Positions 26,398 through 34,896 of a stretch of 64,000 bases of DNA are shown piece after piece. Position numbers and translations under genes: made by a program. The notes beneath the pieces were generated by a model. That model saw only the letters and a program-made list of their open reading frames with translations. It had not been told where the DNA came from and did no database searches. Location of the stretch: assembly GCF_001486505.1 (NCBI RefSeq), contig NZ_LN909065.1, positions 434,001 to 498,000 on the forward strand, read 5' to 3'. The number at the start of each line of letters is the position of its first letter. Position 1 is the stretch's first letter. The DNA is from Paenibacillus rubinfantis (GTDB lineage Bacteria; Bacillota; Bacilli; Paenibacillales; Paenibacillaceae).

Positions 26398-27081
26398 TTA
26401 AACGAACCCGTTCGCGGCTAGAAACGGCAGGTTGATTCCCGACTCGCCGTCGCCAACACTCGCACTCGCCTCCGTATCTACGCTACCTCTGCCGTACTTC
26501 AGCAGATGGTCCACGTATTTCCCAAGCACATCGCACTCCAGATTGACTGTATCCCCAGCCCGCTTAAACGCGAGCACCGTCTCGGCCAACGTATGCGGAA
26601 TGATCGATATCGTAAACGTGCCGCCTTCCGCTTCGACCACCGTTAAGCTGATTCCGTCCACGGCAATGGAGCCTTTCGGAATGATGTATTTGAATAAGGA
26701 CGGTTTACCCGGTCGGATCTCAAACACAACGGCATTCTGATCCTGGCTGGTGCCAACAATCGTGCCGGTGCCGTCGACATGCCCCTGTACGATGTGTCCG
26801 CCAAACCGTCCATTCGCCGCCATCGCCCGCTCCAGGTTCACGCGGCTGCCTGGTTTCAAATCCTTTAGATTCGTATTGCGAAACGTCTGCGGCATCACAT
26901 CGACCGTAAAGGAGGAAGCGTCGAACGAGGTGGCTGTTAAGCATACGCCGTTCACCGAAATGCTGTCGCCAAGCCGAATGCCTTCCGTGACAACCTTCGC
27001 CGAAATGCTTAGGAGCATGGCTTCACCCTTACGGCTAATCGATTTCATCGTACCGATTTCTTCCACTAGTCCTGTAAACAT
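26398..27081 (-). CDS. ribE: Riboflavin synthase alpha chain
   Basis: Dismutates two lumazines to riboflavin. 227 residues with two lumazine-binding repeats, each with an MFTGLVEEIGTM or KPSLFKYIIPKGSIAVDGISLT type start, and the GRFGGHIVQGHVDGTG motif. The extra C-terminal 20 residues are Ser/Gly-rich. Start codon overlaps the ribD stop by one base. Confidence 0.95.
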   Translation of the reverse strand: MFTGLVEEIGTMKSISRKGEAMLLSISAKVVTEGIRLGDSISVNGVCLTATSFDASSFTVDVMPQTFRNTNLKDLKPGSRVNLERAMAANGRFGGHIVQGHVDGTGTIVGTSQDQNAVVFEIRPGKPSLFKYIIPKGSIAVDGISLTVVEAEGGTFTISIIPHTLAETVLAFKRAGDTVNLECDVLGKYVDHLLKYGRGSVDTEASASVGDGESGINLPFLAANGFV

Positions 27082-28208
27082 CAGTCGTCTCCCTCCTTTC
27101 CCTCAACCTGCGCCCAGACCGGTACTCCCCGGATGCACACATTATCCCCGATTTGCTCCACTTCCATGTCGCGCAAGGTAATGGCATCCCGCATAAGATC
27201 ATACCCAGCAAAGTGAAAAATCCCGGGCGAGTCGCTACCGCCAATCAGCTTGGGAGCGAAAAACAGCACGATCTCATCAACCAGCCGATGCTCCAGCAGT
27301 GAGCCGTTTAAGCGGCCCCCGCCTTCAACGAGAACGGAGGAGATCCCCCGCTGCCCGAGTTGAAGGAGCGCTTCTCGAAGATCGACCTGCGGACCGATAC
27401 CGCATCGGAGGATTTCCGCGCCCAGGGCGGTTAGACGATTGGCCTTATCCGGATCGGCCTGTTCCGTGGTCAAGATCCAAGTAGGGGCCGCCCCGTCCCG
27501 TAGGATCTGTGCCGTCTCTGGAATCCGTAGGGCGGAGTCGGCTACGATGCGAACGGGCGATAACCCCGGAACGGTTAACCGAGTCGATAGCTGCGGATCA
27601 TCCGCGAGGATTGTGGATACACCAACCATAATTGCCTGATGACGGTGCCGCATCGTATGAACGATTTCTCTCGACTTCTCATTGGAGATCCATTTGCTGT
27701 CCCCCGTCCGGCTCGCCAGCTTTCCATCCAGCGTGCTGGCGGATTTAATCGTCACATAAGGCATGCCGCTGGTGATGAACTTGATAAAACGACGGTTCAG
27801 CTTCAAAGCCCGCTCGCGCAGTACGCCAACCGTAACCCCGATGCCGGCGGTACGCAGCATGTCGATTCCTTTTCCAGCAACCAAAGGATTCGGATCTTCG
27901 CAGGCAACCACGACACGCTGAACCTTCTCGTGAATCAAACGTTCTGCGCAAGGCGGCGTCAAACCATGGTGGCTGCAAGGCTCCAACGTGACATAAACCG
28001 TGCTGCCTTCGGCCTTGGAACCGGCCATGTTCAGAGCATGCACCTCGGCATGCGGAGTTCCTCGCTGCAAATGAGTACCCAGTCCTACCAACGCTCCATC
28101 CTTGACGACCACGGAGCCGACGACCGGATTGGTTCCGGTTTGCCCAAGCGCCCGTTCCGCCATGTCCAGCGCCAATCCCATGTAATATTCATCGTCGATC
28201 ACCTTCAC
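27081..28208 (-). CDS. ribD: Bifunctional diaminohydroxyphosphoribosylaminopyrimidine deaminase / reductase
   Basis: 375 residues from GTG 28208, with AAGGAGG 8 bases upstream. N-terminal deaminase domain shows zinc motifs HAEVHAL and PCSHHGLTPPCAE; the C-terminal reductase domain has TIKSASTLDGKLA and VEGGGRLNGSLL. Carries out the second and third steps of the pathway. First gene of the operon, directly downstream of the FMN riboswitch and its terminator. Confidence 0.96.
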   Translation of the reverse strand: MKVIDDEYYMGLALDMAERALGQTGTNPVVGSVVVKDGALVGLGTHLQRGTPHAEVHALNMAGSKAEGSTVYVTLEPCSHHGLTPPCAERLIHEKVQRVVVACEDPNPLVAGKGIDMLRTAGIGVTVGVLRERALKLNRRFIKFITSGMPYVTIKSASTLDGKLASRTGDSKWISNEKSREIVHTMRHRHQAIMVGVSTILADDPQLSTRLTVPGLSPVRIVADSALRIPETAQILRDGAAPTWILTTEQADPDKANRLTALGAEILRCGIGPQVDLREALLQLGQRGISSVLVEGGGRLNGSLLEHRLVDEIVLFFAPKLIGGSDSPGIFHFAGYDLMRDAITLRDMEVEQIGDNVCIRGVPVWAQVEGKEGDD

Positions 28209-28253
28209 CAAACCGTCCTCCTTTCGCCAAACCATCAAGCTAATTAAACCAAA

Positions 28254-28286
28254 AACACCCCTGCCGCAATCCGGCAGGGGTGTATC
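28254..28286 (-). terminator. Attenuator of the rib operon
   Basis: ACACCCCTGCCG and CGGCAGGGGTGT form a perfect 12-base stem followed by TTTT on the minus strand, 46 bases before the ribD start. Probably the terminator controlled by the FMN aptamer, though it lies over 220 bases from it. Confidence 0.8.
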
Positions 28287-28507
28287 ATGAGAGTGGTTCT
28301 ACGCAACATCAAAAAGAGCGCCTTCGCTTGCATCATGCCTGCTGCCCACCTTCGATAAATAGGGTCGACCTTGGCATGACGAAAAGCCAACAACACCAAG
28401 CATTCCACTTCACAAACAAACACTTGTGAAAAATGGAACTTGGTTGTTTGAAGCTCTTTAGGTATGAACACCATCGCAAATAAAAAACGAATGTGCTCTC
28501 GCGTTTT
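28287..28507 (-). other. Long spacer between FMN aptamer and attenuator
   Basis: About 220 bases with no convincing coding frame. The sequence includes weak complementary stretches (for example TTCACTTCACAAAC...CACTTGTGAA around 28406-28430) that could form an antiterminator, but I cannot derive a clear alternative fold. Confidence 0.35.
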
Positions 28508-28665
28508 CCTTCTCCCATCCAGACTATACTGTCGGTCCCGGAATCTCACCGGCTCAGCCGCATGCTTACGAAAGCGCTGCGGGTCACGGACTTGTGCTGC
28601 ATTGGATGAACTTCCAATGCGCCATCACCGTCGGTAGGGAATTTCACCCTGCCCCGAAGGATTGC
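28508..28665 (-). promoter_or_regulatory. FMN riboswitch (RFN element)
   Basis: The minus strand shows the conserved RFN blocks: CTTCGGGGCAGGGTGAAATTCC at the 5' side, GACGGTGAT, the AAGTCCGTGACCCG block, CGGTGAGATTCCGG and the closing ACAGTATAGTCTGGATGGGAGAAGG. FMN binding would terminate transcription upstream of ribD. Identification is certain from these blocks. Confidence 0.96.
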
Positions 28666-28696
28666 TAAATATTAGGTTTGCATAACTGCAAGACGA

Positions 28697-28725
28697 ATGT
28701 TAGCACTATTCCCTGCAAAAATCAA
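28697..28725 (-). promoter_or_regulatory. Candidate promoter of the rib operon
   Basis: On the minus strand TTGATT (28720-28725), 17 bases, TAACAT (28697-28702), about 30 bases before the aptamer. Four of six matches in each box. Confidence 0.5.
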
Positions 28726-28878
28726 GCCTGCTCGTCACAACATAACACCACGATTCCATTCGGGTAGGGATAATCATCCCCCACCCGCGGCGAACCAAAG
28801 TGAATAAAAACCTCTCTAAACAGCCAACCTTAAAGTCGATATCGTAATACAAATCTCGATATTCAGGAGGAATGAAAC

Positions 28879-29106
28879 GTGGCTAAACCGGACAACCGCT
28901 CTGACAATGTGGATAAGCTGCAACGGAGCATTCAGAATACCATCGAGAACTTCCGCGAGGGACAAGACTACCTCAGCGAGCATGCCGATGAAATCTCCGT
29001 CAAGGAGAAGAAGCAGATCGAGGAGAAGAACGATAAACGGCTTCACGCCATCGAAGGCTTCCGCGAAGAAGTGAAGGACGAAGCCGCTCATCAAAGAAAA
29101 TCATAA
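28879..29106 (+). CDS. tlp: Small acid-soluble spore protein Tlp
   Basis: A 75-residue, highly charged, cysteine-free spore protein. The family's DNRSDNVDKLQRSIQNTIENF start and the QIEEKNDKRLHAIEGFREEVKDE core are clear. GTG 28879 is preceded by AGGAGG. Tlp proteins are forespore-made minor SASPs degraded on germination. Sole plus-strand gene in a run of minus-strand genes; ends at a bidirectional terminator. Confidence 0.92.
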   Translation: MAKPDNRSDNVDKLQRSIQNTIENFREGQDYLSEHADEISVKEKKQIEEKNDKRLHAIEGFREEVKDEAAHQRKS

Positions 29107-29112
29107 TATGAC

Positions 29113-29162
29113 CAAAGGGGTGCTCCGCAGCCAAGTCTTGCTTGGTTTTGCGGGGCACCCCT
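29113..29162. terminator. Bidirectional terminator between tlp and ppiB
   Basis: AAGGGGTGC(T)CCGCA pairs with TGCGGGGCACCCCTT across an inner CCAAG/CTTGG stem. Serves the convergent tlp and cyclophilin genes. Confidence 0.8.
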
Positions 29163-29177
29163 TCACTTTGAACCTGA

Positions 29178-29615
29178 TTAAGCTTCGTCCCAAACGGTAA
29201 CTTCCTTCATTTTGTCGCCAGGGCGGACATTATCCACTAGCTCCATTCCCGAAGTCACTTTACCAAAAACGGTATGTACTCCGTTCAAGTGCGGCTGCGG
29301 CTCATATACGATGAAGAATTGGCTGCCGCCGGTGTCTTTACCGGCATGGGCCATCGACAGCACGCCGCGTTCATGCTTCGTTACGTTCGTATCCGTCTCG
29401 CATTTGATGGTATAGCCAGGACCGCCGGTACCATTGCCGATGGGGCAACCGCCTTGCGCTACAAACCCCGGGATCACGCGATGGAACGTGAGACCGTTAT
29501 AGAATCCGGAATTAGCCAGTTTTTCGAAGTTTGCGACCGTACCCGGTGCTTCCTCAGGCAGGAACTGAATTTCGACCTCGCCGCCTTTTTCCAATACGAT
29601 TTTACCTTTTTTCAT
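29178..29615 (-). CDS. ppiB: Peptidyl-prolyl cis-trans isomerase (cyclophilin type)
   Basis: 145 residues, cytoplasmic. Cyclophilin hallmarks: [13 protein letters not shown] (catalytic Arg), GGSQFFI and [11 protein letters not shown]. Speeds proline isomerisation during folding. The start is uncertain: ATG 29615 begins the conserved MKKGKIVLE, while GTG 29627 lies too close to the GAAGGG site. Neighbours lysA and the spoVA genes match the B. subtilis order. Confidence 0.93.
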   Translation of the reverse strand: MKKGKIVLEKGGEVEIQFLPEEAPGTVANFEKLANSGFYNGLTFHRVIPGFVAQGGCPIGNGTGGPGYTIKCETDTNVTKHERGVLSMAHAGKDTGGSQFFIVYEPQPHLNGVHTVFGKVTSGMELVDNVRPGDKMKEVTVWDEA

Positions 29616-29687
29616 ATCCGTGCACACACCCTTCTAATTTAGCGTCATTGGACAAACCTCTTTCAGTTTACTAAAAAAAAGACCGGC

Positions 29688-29742
29688 AAGCAAAAAAAGG
29701 CCGAAAGGGGCCGGTATAACCGGTTCCCCCTCGGCCTTCAAG
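29688..29742 (-). terminator. Terminator after lysA
   Basis: AAGGCCGA and TCGGCCTT enclose an inner GGGGCCGGTATAACCGGTTCCCC hairpin; a T tract follows on the minus strand. Confidence 0.85.
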
Positions 29743-29759
29743 CTTGCTACACCATCCGC

Positions 29760-31088
29760 TTATTTCAGCGAAGGCTGTTTAGCGATCCGCTCCGGAATCA
29801 CGTCACAGGCGATCAAGTCCTGCAGGGACTCCCGTTTCACGACGAGATCGCTGTGTCCGTCTTGAACGAACACTACTGCCGGACGGCGAATCCGGTTATA
29901 GTTGCTGGCCATAGCGTAGTTATAGGCGCCAGTACATGCCACGGCGAGCAAATCGCCGCTGTTCACCTTCGGCAAATCCACGTCCCAGATCAGCATGTCG
30001 CCGCTTTCGCAGCATTTGCCAGCGATCGATACAGTCTCTTCGTTCACATCGTTCCCGCGGTTGGCGAGCATCGCCTCGTATTTGGAGCCGTAGAGGGCCG
30101 GACGCGGGTTGTCCGTCATCCCGCCATCAACGGCAACGTATTTACGTACGCCAGGAATATCTTTGTTTGTGCCCACTGTATAAAGCGTCGTACCAGCGTC
30201 ACCCACAATGCTCCGGCCTGGTTCAACCCAGATTTCCGGAAGCTGCGGATAGGCCGCGAATTCCCGCTTCACCGCATCCGTAATCGCGCCAACGTAATCG
30301 GAGACCTTCAGCGGCGTATCGCCTTCCGTATAGCGAATGCCAAAGCCCCCGCCCAAGTTTACCACTTTGAAGGTCACGCCGAGCTTTTCTTGAACTTGCA
30401 GGGCAAAAGCCGCCACCCGCTCAATCGCCATCTGGAACCCTTCCACTTCAAAAATCTGCGAGCCGATATGCGAATGCACGCCCAGCAAATGCAGATTCAG
30501 GCTGCGGTTGGCCAAATCCACCGCTTCCATCGCCGAGCCGTTGCCGATATCAAACCCAAATTTGGAGTCGGTTTGGCCGGTCGAAATATATTCATGCGTA
30601 TGGGCTTCCACCCCAGGGGTTACGCGCAGCAGGACATTCACCGTAACGCCTTTCTCAGCGGCAAGCGCCTGAAGCATATGCAGCTCCGTAAAATTGTCTG
30701 CTACGAAACAACCGATCCCGGCGGAAATCGCCATTTCCAACTCTTCCGGCGTTTTGTTGTTGCCATGAAAATGGATTCGCTGCGCGGGAAATCCCGCTTG
30801 AAGGGCCGTAAACAATTCACCCTCGGAGACAACGTCCAGGGACAAGCCCTCCTCCTCGGCCAGCCGGCACATCGCCATGACGCAGAATGCTTTGCTGGCA
30901 TAAGCAACTTGGAAAGCCAAGCCCGATGCCCGGAAGGCATTCATATATTCACGGCATCTTTGCCGCACAAGGGCTTCATCTACGACATACAACGGCGTTC
31001 CGAAGGTTTGCTTCAACTCGACCGTATCGCAGCCGCCGATTTCGAGATGGCCTTTTGCATTAATCTTGCTGGTACCGTGTAAATACAT
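29760..31088 (-). CDS. lysA: Diaminopimelate decarboxylase
   Basis: Last step of lysine synthesis, PLP-dependent. 442 residues: the PLP lysine lies in VAYASKAFCV, with HFHGNNKTPEEL, GVHSHIGSQI, NLGGGFGIRY, EPGRSIVGDAGTTLY and CCESGDMLI motifs in family order. Follows spoVAF, as in B. subtilis, where sporulation-time expression supplies lysine and balances diaminopimelate. Confidence 0.97.
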   Translation of the reverse strand: MYLHGTSKINAKGHLEIGGCDTVELKQTFGTPLYVVDEALVRQRCREYMNAFRASGLAFQVAYASKAFCVMAMCRLAEEEGLSLDVVSEGELFTALQAGFPAQRIHFHGNNKTPEELEMAISAGIGCFVADNFTELHMLQALAAEKGVTVNVLLRVTPGVEAHTHEYISTGQTDSKFGFDIGNGSAMEAVDLANRSLNLHLLGVHSHIGSQIFEVEGFQMAIERVAAFALQVQEKLGVTFKVVNLGGGFGIRYTEGDTPLKVSDYVGAITDAVKREFAAYPQLPEIWVEPGRSIVGDAGTTLYTVGTNKDIPGVRKYVAVDGGMTDNPRPALYGSKYEAMLANRGNDVNEETVSIAGKCCESGDMLIWDVDLPKVNSGDLLAVACTGAYNYAMASNYNRIRRPAVVFVQDGHSDLVVKRESLQDLIACDVIPERIAKQPSLK

Positions 31089-31200
31089 CTATGCAGTCCT
31101 CCACTTTCAAATTTTACACCAGTATAGCAAACAACCGGCAACCTGAAAAATGGATTTTTCTGAATAACATTTGTGTTATTTGTTGAACAAGCCTAAGCCG

Positions 31201-32847
31201 TCACCGTTTGCCCGGCATCCGCGTATTGTCCCGCGGCTTGTTGGAGGACGGTCTTTGCTTGGAGGTCATCACCGGAACGCGGAGCAATACCCCGGCCATT
31301 GCCTTTGCATTAAAAGGTATAAATGGCCACAAATAAGAAGAGTTGTTGGAGCGGCGCAGAGTTAGCCATAAGATAAACGCAGTTATCCCGACGACCAGTC
31401 CGGGGGCACCGAAGATCGCAACCGCCACAAGTAACGCCAGCCTCACGACGCGATTGGCGAGGCCCAGCTCATAGCTTGGCGTCGCAAACATCCCGATCGC
31501 TGCGACCGCCATATAGAGAACGACCTCGTTGACGAATAACCCGGTCTGGACGGCGATATCGCCGATTAGTATCGCTGCAATCAAGCCCATCGCGGAAGCC
31601 AGCGGGGTCGGCGTGTGCACGGCCGCCATCCGCATCAGATCGACGCCGAACTCAACCAATAGGAACTGGGCAATCAGTGGAATTTTCGCTTGCTCCTGAG
31701 GCCCGATAAAGGCAAGCCCCGCCGGTTTAAACTCCGGATGAACAACGATCAGCAGCCAGATCGGCAGCAGGAAGAGCGAGGCGAAGATCCCGAAGAAACG
31801 CACCCAACGCAGATAAGTACCCATAAACGGGGTCTGCCGGTTCTCCTCCGCATGCTGGCAAAGATCAAAGAACGTGGTTGGCAGGATCATCACGCTGGGC
31901 GAGGTATCCACGAACACGACGACCCGGCCTTCCAGCAGATGCGAAGCGACGACGTCCGGTCGTTCCGAATAACGCACCAGCGGATAAGGATTCCACCCTC
32001 GATGAATGATCGCCTCCTCCAGCTGTTTATCCGCCAAAGGAATGCCGTCGATGTTGACCGCTTTGATTTTTTCGCGGATTGAATCGACCTGGGTCTTGTC
32101 CACGATATCGTCGATGTAGGCGATACATACATCAGTGCGGGTTCGGCGGCCTACGCTGATCATCTCCAGCTTAAGACCCGGATCGCGCAGCCGGCGGCGG
32201 ACCAAGGTAATGTTGGTCACCAGCGTCTCTGTGAATCCATCCCGTGCGCCGCGCACGACGCGCTCCAGGGACGGTTCCTCCGGGCTGCGCACCGGGTATT
32301 GCCGGGTATCCATCAGCAGCGCCGTTTGCTCGCCTTCGATAAACAGCGCGCTCATCCCGGTTAGCGTCTTGTTGATCGCATCGCTCAGCTTATCCGTTTT
32401 CTCAACCTGGATATGAGGAATATAGAGTTCGAAAAAAGAGCGGAGCGCTCCGGTCGTCAGATTCTCCGGCGTCAAATAGGTCAGCCGTTTGATGATCTCC
32501 TGCATCACGTCCGTCCGGGCGAACCCATTGATGAAGAACAGGCAGGTACGTTTGCCCCCAAAGGTCATGTCGCGGAACACGACGTCAAAGCTTTCCCCTA
32601 GTCCAACGACTTCCTTAAGCGTATGTTTCGTTGTCGTTAGACTCCGGCTGATCGCATCGCTTTGCTGCCAGTAGATGACCGATTCCTCAACGTTATCGGA
32701 CCGTTCTGCTTCGCGTTTCCGTCGAATGGCCTCCTCCTCCGGATAGTTCTCCTGCAGAAAATTCTCCTCATCCTCGGGTACGAAGTCCGGCACCGCCTGC
32801 GGCTGCTCCACTCCATCCTGCATCGTATCTTGCGTATCCTGCTCCAT
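31201..32847 (-). CDS. spoVAF: Stage V sporulation protein AF
   Basis: 548-residue GerA-family membrane protein of the spoVA locus. N-terminal acidic 60 residues, a soluble domain related to germinant-receptor A subunits, then about five membrane spans after residue 310 (FFGIFASLFLLPIWLL). Conserved YIDDIVDKTQVDSIREKI and VEFGVDLMRMAAVHTPTPL segments are visible. In B. subtilis it influences germination and sits in inner spore membrane clusters. Here it directly follows spoVAB, with spoVAC, VAD and VAE missing in between. Confidence 0.95.
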   Translation of the reverse strand: MEQDTQDTMQDGVEQPQAVPDFVPEDEENFLQENYPEEEAIRRKREAERSDNVEESVIYWQQSDAISRSLTTTKHTLKEVVGLGESFDVVFRDMTFGGKRTCLFFINGFARTDVMQEIIKRLTYLTPENLTTGALRSFFELYIPHIQVEKTDKLSDAINKTLTGMSALFIEGEQTALLMDTRQYPVRSPEEPSLERVVRGARDGFTETLVTNITLVRRRLRDPGLKLEMISVGRRTRTDVCIAYIDDIVDKTQVDSIREKIKAVNIDGIPLADKQLEEAIIHRGWNPYPLVRYSERPDVVASHLLEGRVVVFVDTSPSVMILPTTFFDLCQHAEENRQTPFMGTYLRWVRFFGIFASLFLLPIWLLIVVHPEFKPAGLAFIGPQEQAKIPLIAQFLLVEFGVDLMRMAAVHTPTPLASAMGLIAAILIGDIAVQTGLFVNEVVLYMAVAAIGMFATPSYELGLANRVVRLALLVAVAIFGAPGLVVGITAFILWLTLRRSNNSSYLWPFIPFNAKAMAGVLLRVPVMTSKQRPSSNKPRDNTRMPGKR

Positions 32848-32873
32848 CCAACCTCAACCTCCGTTTCTTCGAT

Positions 32874-33296
32874 TCACGGTCTATAAATAAACCATTCAAA
32901 CAAGGAGCCCGCCATTTTGCCAAAGACCATCGCGAGCAAGAAACCAAACAAATACCGCTGCATATGCAGGCGTTTAGCCAAAATCGGCAGCACGTTTAAC
33001 ACCTCAGTTAAAGCGGCTGCCAGCATGCCAACGAAAACGCCGTTAAATAAGCCCACCACACCGGTGGCCAACCAGGGCCCGGCTACCCGCCAATCCCAAA
33101 AGTCCGCTACCGTCCCGACCACCGCCCCGGCGATCATCGCCCCTTCATACCAGTGCACCTTATCATAAGAGTTCGTCACCTGAGCCAGGCGTGGGATCAT
33201 GTCCAATACGATAAACAAAGCGATCACGCCTCCGCCAACAGCAATGCCGCCCGCCAGGCCCAGGAAGACGGCCAACCCTGCAGCGATGGGCGACAT
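32874..33296 (-). CDS. spoVAB: Stage V sporulation protein AB
   Basis: 140 residues, about five membrane spans, with the family's GLAGGIAVGGGVIALFIVLDMIPRLAQVT start. Part of the SpoVA apparatus that moves dipicolinic acid into and out of the spore core. Its ATG overlaps the spoVAA stop (TAATG). Confidence 0.93.
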   Translation of the reverse strand: MSPIAAGLAVFLGLAGGIAVGGGVIALFIVLDMIPRLAQVTNSYDKVHWYEGAMIAGAVVGTVADFWDWRVAGPWLATGVVGLFNGVFVGMLAAALTEVLNVLPILAKRLHMQRYLFGFLLAMVFGKMAGSLFEWFIYRP

Positions 33297-33937
33297 TAGC
33301 TTCGCTTCGCCGAGGTTTCGGCGCGGTGCATTTTTTTGTATTCTTCAGCGACGACGTATTGGTTCAGGTTCTCCTGGTAGAGGAACATCTCCACTTCAAG
33401 CGGGGTGGGTTCTTCGTTCCATTTTTTCTTGAATAAATGATTAAAGAACACGATCATCCCGAAACCGATGCCTACGGAATACGCTCCTTGAAACAGATAC
33501 GGATGCTCGTCCTTCTCGCCCGTGATCATCTCCACAATCCGGACCTGCACCTCCGGCATGCTGACGTCGGCGTGGAAGTTCATGATGGTGAGGGCCGCCC
33601 CGAAGAAGAGCAGCAGCCAGACCAAGGCAAACAACAGCAAAGACGGCTTCTTCTCCGGTTTAACCATTTCTACAAGCACATGCGGTTCGCCGAGCAATTC
33701 GACACGCTGTCCGGGGAATCGGGCTTGGATGGCGGAGATGACCTGAAGCATATCGATGACGATTAAATTGCCATCGCGCTGTTCCGGCCGGACCAACTCC
33801 AGCTCCAGCAGCTTGGCCTCCAGCTTCGGCTCCGCCAGCACGCGGGCCACGTCACGCAGCCGGATCGGCGTCCCGGCGGGTATTCCGACCTGCTTGCGCA
33901 GACGCAAATAGACGATGGAAGCGGAATCTTTATCCAT
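33296..33937 (-). CDS. spoVAA: Stage V sporulation protein AA
   Basis: 213 residues from ATG 33937 (AAGGGTGG upstream); a longer frame upstream is not conserved-looking and lacks a site. The N-terminal soluble half (YLRLRKQVGIPAGTPIRLRDVARV) is followed by two membrane spans near 105-125 and 155-175. First gene of the local spoVA operon. Confidence 0.93.
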   Translation of the reverse strand: MDKDSASIVYLRLRKQVGIPAGTPIRLRDVARVLAEPKLEAKLLELELVRPEQRDGNLIVIDMLQVISAIQARFPGQRVELLGEPHVLVEMVKPEKKPSLLLFALVWLLLFFGAALTIMNFHADVSMPEVQVRIVEMITGEKDEHPYLFQGAYSVGIGFGMIVFFNHLFKKKWNEEPTPLEVEMFLYQENLNQYVVAEEYKKMHRAETSAKRS

Positions 33938-33968
33938 GCTGACCACCCTTCCACTAGCGTATTGCCCA

Positions 33969-33996
33969 TAGTATGCCAAGCAAGGAGGGGCTTTAC
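33969..33996 (-). promoter_or_regulatory. Candidate sigma-G promoter of the spoVA operon
   Basis: On the minus strand CATACTA (33969-33975) matches the sigma-G -10 pattern CATnnTA exactly; GTAAA (33992-33996) lies 16 bases upstream as a weak -35. It is about 32 bases before spoVAA. The spoVA operon is sigma-G dependent in B. subtilis. Confidence 0.55.
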
Positions 33997-34019
33997 TCTT
34001 GATGATGATTTTGCAGCAA

Positions 34020-34066
34020 CAAAAAAAGCATGGAGAGATGCTTTCGCATCGATTCCCCATGCTTGA
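34020..34066 (-). terminator. Terminator after deoD
   Basis: AAGCATGG and CCATGCTT enclose an inner GATGC/GCATC hairpin; TTTTTTT follows on the minus strand. It separates deoD from the spoVA operon. Confidence 0.8.
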
Positions 34067-34086
34067 TTTGCTATGCAGCTCCGGAA

Positions 34087-34794
34087 TTACAACGATACCG
34101 CCGTGTCCAGCGCCACTTCCATCATTTGTTTGAAGGTCGTTTGCCGCTCTTCAGCTGACGTCTCCTCGCCGGTCAGTAAATGGTCGCTAACGGTAAGAAT
34201 CGTCAACGCCTTTGCGCCGTATTTGGCGGCCAGCGTATAGAGCGCTGTCGTCTCCATCTCCACTCCCAGCACGCCGTATTTCATCAACAGTTGAGTTACG
34301 CTTGTATCGTCGCGATAGAACATGTCCGAGCTGAAAATATTGCCGACGTGCAGCTTCAGCCCCTTTTCCACGCCGCGTTCATAAGCCGCTTTCAACAGCT
34401 CAAAGTTAGCGATCGGCGAGAAATCGTACCCGCCGAAGACATGGCGGTTCATGCTGGAATCGGTACAGGATGCTTGGGCTAAAATGACATCCCGCACATG
34501 GACATGCTGCTGCATGCCGCCGCAGGTTCCGACGCGAATCAGATTTTTGACACCGTATTCCTTCATCAACTCATTGACGTAGATGGAAATCGAAGGAATC
34601 CCCATGCCGGTCCCCTGAACGGAAATCCGCTTCCCTTGATACGTGCCGGTGAAACCCAACATCCCGCGCACCTCGTTATAGCAAATGACGTCGCTCAGAT
34701 ACGTTTCCGCGATAAATTTGGCCCGGAGCGGATCCCCCGGCAGCAGGATCGTTTCGGCGATGTCTCCCGGTTTAGCTGCGATATGTACACTCAT
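34087..34794 (-). CDS. deoD: Purine-nucleoside phosphorylase, DeoD type
   Basis: Splits purine nucleosides with phosphate to base plus ribose-1-phosphate. 235 residues, the hexameric (trimer-of-dimers) family: [22 protein letters not shown] start, [16 protein letters not shown] phosphate region, [17 protein letters not shown], and the catalytic [11 protein letters not shown] aspartate. A different family from the PunA at the other edge of the island, so the genome has both. Lies downstream of the purine-catabolic cluster, which could supply or use its products. Confidence 0.96.
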   Translation of the reverse strand: MSVHIAAKPGDIAETILLPGDPLRAKFIAETYLSDVICYNEVRGMLGFTGTYQGKRISVQGTGMGIPSISIYVNELMKEYGVKNLIRVGTCGGMQQHVHVRDVILAQASCTDSSMNRHVFGGYDFSPIANFELLKAAYERGVEKGLKLHVGNIFSSDMFYRDDTSVTQLLMKYGVLGVEMETTALYTLAAKYGAKALTILTVSDHLLTGEETSAEERQTTFKQMMEVALDTAVSL

Positions 34795-34844
34795 GTTTCT
34801 GGTATCTCCCTTGCTAACAATTTTGGTGTAGCTGCCACTCTCCT

Positions 34845-34850
34845 ATTATA
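34845..34850 (-). promoter_or_regulatory. Possible -10 box of deoD
   Basis: TATAAT on the minus strand about 50 bases before the deoD start; the -35 (TACTCA region) is weak. deoD may be expressed on its own rather than only from pucG. Confidence 0.4.
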
Positions 34851-34896
34851 TAGGATGTGACGACCTGAGTACATGGATGCACCTATCGCAAACCTA

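Noticed and set aside
28244..28549. 101-codon minus-strand frame over the FMN riboswitch region
   Set aside because: It runs through the aptamer and the attenuator and lacks a ribosome site; the RNA element explains the sequence.
29853..31082. 409-codon plus-strand frame
   Set aside because: Antisense shadow of lysA, whose family motifs are complete on the minus strand.
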